Below are positions 51,831 to 58,499 of a stretch of 64,000 bases of DNA, piece after piece. The stretch is from contig NZ_BKAG01000030.1 of assembly GCF_007992435.1 (NCBI RefSeq), positions 1 to 64,000 of the forward strand, written 5' to 3'. This stretch comes from Prosthecobacter gellanilyticus. GTDB taxonomy: Bacteria; Verrucomicrobiota; Verrucomicrobiia; Verrucomicrobiales; Verrucomicrobiaceae. The notes beneath the pieces are model-generated. The model was not told the origin of the DNA. It ran no database searches and saw only the letters and a list, made by a program, of their open reading frames with translations. Position numbers and translations under genes: made by a program. Numbering within the stretch: the stretch's first letter is position 1; every line of letters begins with the position of its first letter.

Positions 51831-52952
51831 GACCGACAGTTGGCTTAGCATCTCCAGAGTTCGGCTCACCTCACATTCGGTATTGGATATCGATAAGCTG
51901 AATCTTACACTTTCGCTGGCACGATCATGTGATTTAGACATCGCCGCAATGACGTGAGACGGACTCAAGGCGCTCGCCATGCAGGCCGATCCTGATGATG
52001 CGCAAATTTCGTGGCCATCTAAGAAGGTGAGCACAATATCACTATCCAAGCCTCTGATAGCAATATTGGCTGTATTAGCGAGCCTTTGAGTTTTGTGGCC
52101 ATTTATCCGTGAAAAGGGAAATTGTTTCAGCATGCCCTCCTCTAAAGTGTCACGAAGTGCTCCGACAAAAGCGGCGTATGATGGTAGGTTTGATCTAGAT
52201 ATAGCTGCAGCTACTCCAAAACCAACGATATGAGAAATGCTCTCTGTGCCGCCCCGTCGAGACTGCTCCTGATGTCCACCGTGAAGGAAGGGAATATACG
52301 GGGTGCTCTTTTTAATGTATAGAGCTCCTACGCCTTTGGGCGCGCCAATTTTATGTCCGGAGATTGAAATGAAATCGATGGCCATGTTGCGAATATCCAT
52401 GGTGATCTTGCCCAAAGCCTGGACTCCATCGCAGTGATAAAGGACGCCCCTACTGTGACAGAGGTTGGCAATCTCCCCGACAGGAAAGAGAACTCCTGTT
52501 TCGTTATTTGCCCACATAAGAGAGACAAGTGCGGTATCAGGTCTAATCGCTGTGTCGAGATCTGTAAGTGAGATTAAACCGAATTCATCCACTGGCAGGT
52601 AGGTCACTCGAAAGCCCTGATGCTCTTCGAGAAAGCGGCAATAGCTTAAAACAGAAGAATGCTCCACCTGCGAGGTGATGATGTGCCTCTTTTTGGGCGA
52701 AGACAGGCTAGCAGAATGGATAGCCGCATTGTTGCTCTCCGTCCCACCACTGGTGAATATGATCTGCTGTGAGGACTCCGCCCCGATTAGGTCTGCGACC
52801 TCGCTTCTTGCGTTTTCAATCTTAGCTTTCAGCCGTGCGCCGAAACGATAGATGCTCGATGGGTTGCCCCATTCCTCATTCAGGTAGGGAACCATGGCCT
52901 CGCGGACCTCTGATAGAACAGGTGTAGTGGCGTTGTGGTCGAAATAGATCAC
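51819..52952 (-). CDS. sspA: Cysteine desulfurase, SspA/DndA/IscS-like
   Basis: A 377-residue PLP enzyme that takes sulfur from cysteine and holds it as a persulfide for delivery to SspD or to Fe-S assembly. A GTG at 52952 puts IYFDHNATTPVLSEV at the N-terminus as in the family; a TTG upstream at 52985 is also open. PLP lysine is K201 in SISGHKIGAPKG. The active cysteine is C324 in SSGSACMASALSPSH. Its location next to sspBCD, convergent and overlapping the receiver-like gene by 12 bases, is the reason to call it SspA rather than a housekeeping IscS. No iscU or other Fe-S gene is nearby. Confidence 0.75.
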   Translation of the reverse strand: MIYFDHNATTPVLSEVREAMVPYLNEEWGNPSSIYRFGARLKAKIENARSEVADLIGAESSQQIIFTSGGTESNNAAIHSASLSSPKKRHIITSQVEHSSVLSYCRFLEEHQGFRVTYLPVDEFGLISLTDLDTAIRPDTALVSLMWANNETGVLFPVGEIANLCHSRGVLYHCDGVQALGKITMDIRNMAIDFISISGHKIGAPKGVGALYIKKSTPYIPFLHGGHQEQSRRGGTESISHIVGFGVAAAISRSNLPSYAAFVGALRDTLEEGMLKQFPFSRINGHKTQRLANTANIAIRGLDSDIVLTFLDGHEICASSGSACMASALSPSHVIAAMSKSHDRASESVRFSLSISNTECEVSRTLEMLSQLSVLLG

Positions 52953-53092
52953 ATGGCAAGGTGGCGGGGGTGAGAACGCGCGCAACTAGTGGAAATTAGC
53001 TTCCCGAGGGCGCCCGTCGTCCGCGCCAGCAGGCCCTCGTAGTGAGTTCGGGACTATCCTCTCGATGCATTGGCAGGCGTAGCCGCGTGGTA

Positions 53093-53282
53093 GCCCCCAC
53101 GTGTTTGGCGAGGGCAGTCCGGCGTTTCGCCGGCTGGCCGCGACGGCCGACTTCACGCGTTTGGTCATTGTCCGAGGGCGGTTAGCCCGGTTCCGGCATG
53201 ACCTTTATCCGCAGGTCGATCAATTCCTTGTCGCTGGAGGAAAACGCGTGAAGTCGGGCGTTGAGCCCGAACACGTGGGGGC
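53093..53282. repeat. Nested inverted repeats forming a possible cruciform
   Basis: Outer arms GCCCCCACGTGTT (53093-53105) and AACACGTGGGGGC (53270-53282) are perfect. Inner arms CCGACTTCACGCGTTT (53147-53162) and AAACGCGTGAAGTCGG (53242-53257) are also perfect. The loop is 79 bases. The two arm pairs nest in the same order, which makes an extended stem-loop likely. Confidence 0.75.
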
Positions 53283-53372
53283 ACCCGTGACAAGGCCTGG
53301 CAGCGATTCGCGGCTCAGTGAAGCCTTGAAACAGTAGTCAGTGCGGTAGCACTCGCCGCGACTTTTCGGGTG

Positions 53373-53396
53373 CCCCTACATACCATGTAAATAGGG
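53373..53396. repeat. Compact hairpin
   Basis: Arms CCCCTACAT and ATGTA-AA-TAGGGG pair around ACC with two unpaired A residues. It is 160 bases upstream of the NYN nuclease gene's stop on the opposite side of the parS-like site. Confidence 0.5.
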
Positions 53397-53441
53397 GTGG
53401 AGAGAGGGGTTTTGGCACGTCGGACAATATTTTTTTTCCGA

Positions 53442-53493
53442 CTCAAGGACACTTTTACGGCCAGAAATAAGGGTTATTGATTGTGTCCTTGAG
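53442..53493. repeat. 11-bp inverted repeat next to the parS-like site
   Basis: CTCAAGGACAC (53442-53452) and GTGTCCTTGAG (53483-53493) are perfect complements with a 30-base loop. The parS-like palindrome starts four bases after the right arm. Confidence 0.6.
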
Positions 53494-53496
53494 GCG

Positions 53497-53514
53497 ACTT
53501 CGGGCGACCGAAGT
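53497..53514. promoter_or_regulatory. parS-like palindrome, copy 1 (one mismatch)
   Basis: ACTTCGGGCGACCGAAGT differs from the perfect form at 56680 and 58085 by one base. It lies after the NYN gene, in the structured region. All three copies are in the 5-kb replicon core, and ParA and ParB lie between them. That distribution suggests a centromere-like ParB site. Confidence 0.55.
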
Positions 53515-53633
53515 TTGTGTGTGTCTTTGAGCTGTAGGACTGTTTGTGAGAAGAAACAGGCTGCTTTGCAGCAGCCCTGGTAAAGGTCGTGGTCTTGACG
53601 ACTCGATTTGTATGTGGTGTCAGAGGGAAGTGG

Positions 53634-54266
53634 TCACGGTTTCTGTTTTGGACGGTAGTCGCGTGGGTCAATGCAAGCGTCGTAAGTGGCACGATCAAGC
53701 TTGATCCAGTCAGTGCTGTTGATCCCACGTTTGTTCCGGCTGGCAGGGCTGAAGGGAAAGGCTGAGGCGATGTGAAGCCATTTGTGGGTTAGGCGCGAGA
53801 TGTCGCGGATCTCATCGGCCACTTCCGACAAGTCCTGATCCTGGCTGACGACGCAGGCCACATCATAGCGGTCTTGCCATGCAAAGGAGATCACATCGAG
53901 GGCGAGCCGCACATCAATGCCTTTCTCCTGGCCTACCAGTATGTTTTGTGTGGCGCCATCCGGCAGCATCACACTCTGATTTCGATAGCGTAGCGGGCGA
54001 TTGAATACGTGGATACCTTCCCGGCCCATCTGGGCAAGCTTGGCCGTCCAGAAATGATTCCAGAAGGGATTGTCCGCCGCGTCAGGATATCCGGTGTAGA
54101 AGCGCACCTGATGAAGCTGCCATCCCCGGCGTAGGCATACTTCTTCGGCTAGTTTCTTCACGTCGTAGTTTGGAAAGGAATACCCAAAAGCCTCTTTCGC
54201 GCCGTGGAAAAGATTCTGTCCGTCAATGAAGATGATAGCTCGCTTTGGAGCTGGCTCTGATGACAT
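53634..54266 (-). CDS. NYN-domain (PIN-like) nuclease family protein
   Basis: A 210-residue NYN-domain protein (LabA/DUF88 group of PIN-like ribonucleases). The domain begins at RAIIFIDGQNLFHGAKEAFG, with Asp15 and Asn18 in the metal site. Later conserved acids are in GQEKGIDVRLALDV (~112-125) and VVSQDQDLSEVADEI (~139-153). Such proteins cleave RNA or act on tRNA or phage RNA, and single-copy versions are common on plasmids. It is downstream of the parAB operon but separated from it by an intrinsic terminator, so it has its own promoter. A function in copy control or defence is possible. Confidence 0.8.
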   Translation of the reverse strand: MSSEPAPKRAIIFIDGQNLFHGAKEAFGYSFPNYDVKKLAEEVCLRRGWQLHQVRFYTGYPDAADNPFWNHFWTAKLAQMGREGIHVFNRPLRYRNQSVMLPDGATQNILVGQEKGIDVRLALDVISFAWQDRYDVACVVSQDQDLSEVADEIRDISRLTHKWLHIASAFPFSPASRNKRGINSTDWIKLDRATYDACIDPRDYRPKQKP

Positions 54267-54271
54267 CTGGG

Positions 54272-54314
54272 CAAAAATAACCCCGCCCGAGTCCTTGCGG
54301 CGTGTCGGGCGGGG
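54272..54314 (-). terminator. Intrinsic terminator of the rep-parAB operon
   Basis: A 10-bp stem (CCCCGCCCGA / TCGGGCGGGG) with a 14-base loop. On the minus strand it is followed by TTATTTTTG, a good T-run. It lies about 83 bases after the parB stop and just before the NYN gene start. Confidence 0.8.
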
Positions 54315-54396
54315 GGCAGATAAATGGGTGCCTCTTAGGCTGAGTCTATTATGGGGGAAGCGTCAAAAAATGTCAAGCCTTGAGGGTAGGATCAGC

Positions 54397-55248
54397 CTAA
54401 CGAAGTGAATCGTCATCACTCACCTGTTGAGTAAGACGCCGAAGTGCCTCAAGCATGTCTCCCCTCGCCCCAGGCTCACGCTTAGCTCGAACACTGACGA
54501 TGCAGCTCCCTTCACGATGACTAAGCTGGAATGAGGTGCCAGCGCGTAAACTGGTATCCCGACTGCCCTTCCCTCCTCCATGCAAAGCTCGGTGAGTATC
54601 AATGCGGGATCGGATGCTGCGGGTGCTCTCCCCTGCTGCGGCTGCGGCCACCAGCTCTTCCTGGAGCACGGTGCTGTCAACACCAGCAATTCGCTGCGCC
54701 ATTTCGTAGTTGATCCCTGGCGTATTTCTCAACTCTTCCTGCATTCGTGCAGGCAATTCGAGAATACGAAGCATCGAACTCATCCACTGCTCGCTCTTCC
54801 CTATCTGCGTGGCAAGTTCGCGCTGAGTGGTGACAGCGCCCGTGTCCAAAAGGCCGCGAAGTGTTTCGGCAAGCTCAACGGCAGCGATATTTTCTCGCTG
54901 GATATTGGAGATGAGGCTTTTGAATCGGCGTGTGACTTGGTCATCCGGTTCGCGAACGAGGACTTCAAGTTCGGTGAGGCCAACGGCCTTGGCGGCACGG
55001 AAGCGGCGGTGGCCGGTCAGGATTCGATAGTGGTCTCCGTCCTGGGTGACGGTGATGGACTCGATGATGCCGTGGCGGCGCACTGACTCAATCATGTCAT
55101 CCATGTTGTGGAAAGCTTTTCGTTCGTTGTCCGGGTCTTCTTGAATGCGTTCGATGCTGACAATGAAGCGGCCTCGTTTTGGCAGTCCGCCAGTGAGGCC
55201 GGACTTCACAAGATCGAGTCGGCTGACTCCTTCGGGTAGTTTGGTCAT
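54397..55248 (-). CDS. parB: ParB-family partition protein
   Basis: A 283-residue ParB/Spo0J-type CTPase that loads onto parS and links it to ParA. The N-terminal domain has the CTP-binding box GHRRFRAAKAVG (79-90) and PDNERKAFHNMDDMIESVRRHG. The central helix-turn-helix is TTQRELATQIGKSEQWMSSML (~139-160). The C-terminal region is basic and ends DSLR. Its start overlaps the parA stop (ATGA). The likely binding site is the ACTTCGGGC palindrome present three times in the surrounding 5 kb. Confidence 0.85.
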   Translation of the reverse strand: MTKLPEGVSRLDLVKSGLTGGLPKRGRFIVSIERIQEDPDNERKAFHNMDDMIESVRRHGIIESITVTQDGDHYRILTGHRRFRAAKAVGLTELEVLVREPDDQVTRRFKSLISNIQRENIAAVELAETLRGLLDTGAVTTQRELATQIGKSEQWMSSMLRILELPARMQEELRNTPGINYEMAQRIAGVDSTVLQEELVAAAAAGESTRSIRSRIDTHRALHGGGKGSRDTSLRAGTSFQLSHREGSCIVSVRAKREPGARGDMLEALRRLTQQVSDDDSLR

Positions 55249-56087
55249 ACGGTTGGGACGGTGACTGCATCATGATTTGAGGTGACGGGTGTCACTTCTG
55301 GTGATGCTGCCTCCGGTTGGGCCTGTGGCCCGTGAGTGAATAATTCCCGCACCTCTTCGACGAGGGCGGCCATGTCCTGCGCTCCTTTTGAGAATGGACG
55401 GTAGTGGAAGATGCTGCCCCCGTTCTCGTCCACCTGCGCCATCCATCCACATGAGCGTATCTCGCTGCGTGCTGATGGAATGTGGTCGTCCGCAAGCAAG
55501 GTGAGCACGCGCTTTCTTAGACCCGGCAAGCGCGTGAGGTTGCTCAGGACATGCAGCATATGGAAGTCTGCGTTTGAGCGCAACTTGACGAGCAGCTTGT
55601 AAATGCTGGCGTAACTTTTCACTGCCTTCGTGCTCTCGAACGGAACGATAAAGACATCCGCAGGAAAGATGGCGTTCTCCATGATCGGCGAGATCTGGTT
55701 CGGTGAGTCGATGACAATGAAGTCGAAACGATCCGCGATGTGCTCCTCCGCAATCAACTGTGTGAGCATGGATGGGTAGCCATCAGTTTGACTGATCTCG
55801 CGCCCAAGGTCTTCGAGACCATCGGCACTAGCGAGAAAAGACAAGTTCTCGAATCCCGTCGGCTGAATGACCTCACTGAGAGACTGCTGCCGCGTGAGCG
55901 CGGAAACGAGCGTGCCCTCGGATGTGAGACCATCCCCTGCGGCAAGCCATTGGGTGACTTGTGCCTGGGGGTCGAGATCCATCAGCAGGACTCGATGTCC
56001 GTGACGTGCGAGGCCGCTCGCGAGGTTCATGGCAATGGTGCTTTTGCCACAACCTCCCTTGGCATTGATGACTGTGATTATGTTCAT
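55245..56087 (-). CDS. parA: ParA-family partition ATPase
   Basis: A 280-residue ParA/Soj ATPase. Deviant Walker A is NAKGGCGKSTIAMNLA (KGGCGKS 10-16), and other motifs are LLMDLDPQAQVTQWL and IVIDSPNQISPIMENA. A Pro/Ala/Val tail (~255-280) is extra. It segregates the replicon by forming gradients on the nucleoid with ParB. The stop of rep overlaps its start, and it overlaps parB, so rep-parA-parB are translationally linked. Confidence 0.9.
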   Translation of the reverse strand: MNIITVINAKGGCGKSTIAMNLASGLARHGHRVLLMDLDPQAQVTQWLAAGDGLTSEGTLVSALTRQQSLSEVIQPTGFENLSFLASADGLEDLGREISQTDGYPSMLTQLIAEEHIADRFDFIVIDSPNQISPIMENAIFPADVFIVPFESTKAVKSYASIYKLLVKLRSNADFHMLHVLSNLTRLPGLRKRVLTLLADDHIPSARSEIRSCGWMAQVDENGGSIFHYRPFSKGAQDMAALVEEVRELFTHGPQAQPEAASPEVTPVTSNHDAVTVPTV

Positions 56088-57817
56088 GATGTTGGGTTGA
56101 ATGATTGGCTGTTAAATTCCGCGTCCCACCGCCAGAACCCTGGGAGTCCGGAGAACTCGCGGAAGGCGTTGAGGCGGGCGCTGTCGGTATCAAAATGCTC
56201 CAGCACTCGACGAGACCAGGGCTTCGGATCGGCCTTGAGTTCTGCGCGATCTTCCTCCCGCTTGGCGGTGAACCGCGCATACTCTCCGGGGCTGGTTAGC
56301 CGTGTCTCCGCCTCCTGCTCCGCGAGCCAGTGGAGCCAGGCTTCGCGGTGCATTTCCTCGTGCTGTTGCCGACGCTCAGTGATGCTTGAGAGCTGCTCGT
56401 GGAGACGTTGCTTTTCTATCTGCATCAGGTAGGCATCTCCAAGCTGGCGGATAGCAAGCGTGAGTGATGGAAACGGGTTTCTTTGCTCACGTGCGAGCTG
56501 ACCGAGGAAGCGGCCCCACTCCCCTGGGGTGCTTTCACCAGGGCGGGCTTTCGAGAGCCGCTGCACGAATACCTCTGCGATTTGCGCCTCTCGTGGTGAA
56601 GGGTCATTCACGGGTTCACCGTGATTCCCGCCGTAGGCTGCGTAAAAGCAGCGGGCGAACTCCCAGCCAGCGGTTCCCGAAACTTCGGGCGCCCGAAGTT
56701 TTATGGGCGCGGGCCATCTCTGTTCGATGGCTCGTAGCAGCAGCCCTGCTGGACTCCTCGCTGGTGAGCGACCCGGCAGCCAGGCCATCTGTTCTTCGAT
56801 GTCCTGCCGGCTGTGCTCACGCATGAGCTTGGTGGCTGTCTTGCCACTGAATCCGGTGGCAACGAGTTTTAGATGAAGGTCGGAGTCAGCCGCTGCATGG
56901 CTGTTTCCAGTTTCATTTCCTAGTTTCGTTTTAATGTTGGTTCGCTTTTCTGACTGATCAACTGGTTCGGAAATCTGACTGATGCTGGTTTGTTTTTCTG
57001 ACCGTTCAGGGGCTAGTTCGTTTTTCTGACTGATCAGATTATCGAACCAGCGAATGGCATACACTGCACGGCGTCTCTCGCTGGCTTCGTAGCTGAACAC
57101 GCCCGTCTCCATCCTCAAAATGTAGTTCTTCTCGATGGCTGTGCGCACGGCCTTCGCGAGATCGGCGCGGCTTCCAAACCGTGCATAGTTTTCGATCTGG
57201 TGGTAGGAGAGCGCCACCTGTTGCCGCCGTCTTCCGTGTTTGGTTTGAAAGCCGATGCTGTGCCGGATTACCGAGCCTACCACCTTGATGACTGAGAGGG
57301 GCTCCTGAGGGACGATGACATCAAAGAACTCGTTCGGAATGTCCGTGCGGTTGCCTTCGCCTTCAAAGAAGCCACGGAACTCTTCGCTGCGCGTCGTGTA
57401 GGGAAGCGACGACCAGCAAAGTTGATAGCAGGATGACTGTCCGGCATCGTGGGCAAGCTTGGGACGGCCGACGGCCACGCATTCGATCAGATGGGATGAG
57501 AGGGCTGCGTCCAACGCTGGCCGAATCATGTCCCGGCTGACGCCAGCCTTCTTTTCCAGCTCGGAATATGTCACCTCGATCTGAGTTTCCTGGGGATTCC
57601 CGTTGGCATCACACCAGCCTAGAGTTTTGCGAATCAGATAGGCCACGATGCGCACCACTCCCCGCGAGAAGTTCGGAATGACGACGTCAAAGAATTGGTT
57701 CGGAGTATATGTGGTGTTTGACGTCGGAGCCTTGAAGCCTAGAAACGGTGAAACAGACTGCTCAGAAGAATTGGCTGGCCGTAGAATCATCTTCTCTCCA
57801 TCCATCGTTGTCGGCAT
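56084..57817 (-). CDS. Putative replication initiator with duplicated winged-helix-like N-terminal domains
   Basis: A 577-residue protein that probably starts DNA replication. The start at ATG 57817 (MPTTMDGEK), five bases after the stop of the small ribbon-helix-helix gene, was chosen; the frame is open to 57886. Two similar N-terminal blocks are visible: YTPNQFFDVVIPN...SRGVVRIVAYLIRKTLGW and DIPNEFFDVIVPQ...LSVIKVVGSVIRHSIGF, each followed by a helical unit. That duplication resembles two winged-helix domains, as in RepA/RepE-type initiators, but I cannot name the family. The C-terminal half is helical with a coiled coil (EKQRLHEQLSSITERRQQHEEMH). A perfect parS-like palindrome lies inside the coding sequence at codons encoding LRAPEV. 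Confidence 0.65.
   Translation of the reverse strand: MPTTMDGEKMILRPANSSEQSVSPFLGFKAPTSNTTYTPNQFFDVVIPNFSRGVVRIVAYLIRKTLGWCDANGNPQETQIEVTYSELEKKAGVSRDMIRPALDAALSSHLIECVAVGRPKLAHDAGQSSCYQLCWSSLPYTTRSEEFRGFFEGEGNRTDIPNEFFDVIVPQEPLSVIKVVGSVIRHSIGFQTKHGRRRQQVALSYHQIENYARFGSRADLAKAVRTAIEKNYILRMETGVFSYEASERRRAVYAIRWFDNLISQKNELAPERSEKQTSISQISEPVDQSEKRTNIKTKLGNETGNSHAAADSDLHLKLVATGFSGKTATKLMREHSRQDIEEQMAWLPGRSPARSPAGLLLRAIEQRWPAPIKLRAPEVSGTAGWEFARCFYAAYGGNHGEPVNDPSPREAQIAEVFVQRLSKARPGESTPGEWGRFLGQLAREQRNPFPSLTLAIRQLGDAYLMQIEKQRLHEQLSSITERRQQHEEMHREAWLHWLAEQEAETRLTSPGEYARFTAKREEDRAELKADPKPWSRRVLEHFDTDSARLNAFREFSGLPGFWRWDAEFNSQSFNPTS
56680..56701. promoter_or_regulatory. parS-like palindrome, copy 2 (perfect, inside rep)
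   Basis: A perfect 22-bp dyad centred on ACTTCGGGCGCCCGAAGT. It lies inside the rep gene, where the protein reads LRAPEV. Its presence in a coding region argues for a DNA-level role. Confidence 0.6.
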
Positions 57818-57822
57818 GGCGG

Positions 57823-58020
57823 TTAGCGTTGGATCACCGTCTCCTGCCGCTTCGCCTCGACCTTTGCTTTTTGTTCGGCCAGCCACTTTCCATACCAGCG
57901 CATAACGGAGTTCACAATAAAGCTCCGGCTTCGTTGCTCATCCCGCGCAAGACTGTCGATAAACTCCAACACATCGCTTTCAAAAGTCACCCCCGCTGTT
58001 GTCCTCTTAATCTTTTGCAT
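57823..58020 (-). CDS. Ribbon-helix-helix (CopG-like) small protein
   Basis: A 65-residue protein, probably DNA-binding. It begins MQKIKRTTAGVTFESDVLEFIDSL, whose short strand followed by helix-turn-helix (ARDEQRSRSFIVNSVMRWYG) is the ribbon-helix-helix signature. Such proteins repress rep or par operons. It is first in the rep-parAB operon and its stop is five bases before the rep start. The structured region and a parS-like site lie directly upstream. Confidence 0.75.
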   Translation of the reverse strand: MQKIKRTTAGVTFESDVLEFIDSLARDEQRSRSFIVNSVMRWYGKWLAEQKAKVEAKRQETVIQR

Positions 58021-58084
58021 GCTCCAATCATACCATGAAGCTGACAGCGGCTGTCAGGTTGGGTGTGGATAGTGCGGTCACAAT

Positions 58085-58102
58085 ACTTCGGGCGCCCGAA
58101 GT
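58085..58102. promoter_or_regulatory. parS-like palindrome, copy 3 (perfect, upstream of the rep operon)
   Basis: ACTTCGGGCGCCCGAAGT is a perfect 18-bp dyad 65 bases upstream of the ribbon-helix-helix gene start. It is near enough to the operon promoter for ParB or the small repressor to affect transcription. Confidence 0.6.
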
Positions 58103-58135
58103 TTTTCTCCGCAGCCGTGATCCCGCGTGGCGCAG

Positions 58136-58189
58136 GAGTGGAAGACTGGAGCCTCGTGGCAAGGTGGGGAGGAGTCCAGTCTTCCACTC
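58136..58189. repeat. Perfect 15-bp inverted repeat
   Basis: GAGTGGAAGACTGGA (58136-58150) and TCCAGTCTTCCACTC (58175-58189) with a 24-base G-rich loop. It would form a long hairpin in RNA or a cruciform in DNA, 34 bases beyond the parS-like site. Confidence 0.7.
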
Positions 58190-58290
58190 ATGGGGGACGC
58201 GGCCAAAGGCGGGCCTCGACTGGTCTGCCATTCGGGCGAGGCACGAGCGCGATGACTGACGGGCTGAGGCGGGGAGAGTCCTAGCGCGTG

Positions 58291-58349
58291 GGTTAGCATG
58301 ACCGGGAGGCTTGCCGACGAAGGAGGGCGGTAAGCCGGTCATGCAAACC
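58291..58349. repeat. Long imperfect stem-loop
   Basis: GGTTAGCATGACCGG (58291-58305) pairs with CCGGTCATGCAAACC (58335-58349) with one mismatch in 15. An inner pair, GGCTTGCC and GGTAAGCC, extends the stem with one more mismatch. Confidence 0.6.
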
Positions 58350-58426
58350 GGGGCGCGAAATTATGGGGGGAACGAGCTGGCTCGGAGAGCGTGCGAGCTG
58401 CGGCAGGATTGACAGTAAGGGGCGTT

Positions 58427-58444
58427 GCGGGGAAACCTCCCCGC
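58427..58444. repeat. GC-rich tetraloop hairpin
   Basis: GCGGGGA and TCCCCGC close an AACC loop. It lies 33 bases before a second short hairpin at 58478. Confidence 0.5.
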
Positions 58445-58477
58445 TAGAAGGGGTAGCTGCGCACGAAGTAGCAGCGA

Positions 58478-58493
58478 GGGGAAGGCTTTCCCC
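58478..58493 (-). terminator. Hairpin after the 955-residue protein gene
   Basis: GGGGAA / TTCCCC with a 4-base loop, six bases after the stop at 58500 of the leftward gene. There is no long T-run, so termination strength is uncertain. Confidence 0.4.
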
Positions 58494-58499
58494 AACATG

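Larger units (their letters stand above)
52953..53633. other. 680-bp structured non-coding region with several inverted repeats
   Basis: No convincing gene in this stretch; a possible 78-residue frame at 53101 has no recognised features. It holds nested inverted repeats at 53093-53282, a hairpin at 53373-53396, an 11-bp inverted repeat at 53442-53493 and a parS-like palindrome at 53497. An A+T-rich stretch with eight Ts is at 53431-53438. Such dense structure beside parAB and rep could be an origin of transfer or replication, or a structured RNA. Which of these it is cannot be told from sequence alone. Confidence 0.55.
58021..58499. other. 480-bp structured non-coding region upstream of the rep operon
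   Basis: No gene is visible. It contains a parS-like palindrome at 58085, a 15-bp inverted repeat at 58136-58189, a long imperfect stem at 58291-58349, a hairpin at 58427-58444 and a terminator-like hairpin at 58478-58493. This is the expected place for rep regulation or the replication origin, and possibly for a structured copy-control RNA. Confidence 0.55.

Noticed and set aside
42144..52952. Classical Dnd (DndBCDE) or BREX system
   Set aside because: DndD-like SMC ATPase, DndE, and BREX-type methylase or phosphatase genes are absent; the DUF4007 protein and gene order match the Ssp type better.
53101..53337. 78-residue rightward open frame in the structured region
   Set aside because: It spans the nested inverted repeats. 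The frame has no motif or ribosome-binding signal, so the DNA structure is the better explanation.
53474..53728. 84-residue leftward open frame rich in Thr
   Set aside because: It overlaps the NYN gene end and a parS-like palindrome and has no recognisable domain.
58028..58342. 104-residue leftward open frame near rep
   Set aside because: It covers the 15-bp inverted repeat and the parS-like site; low-complexity composition and no domain.
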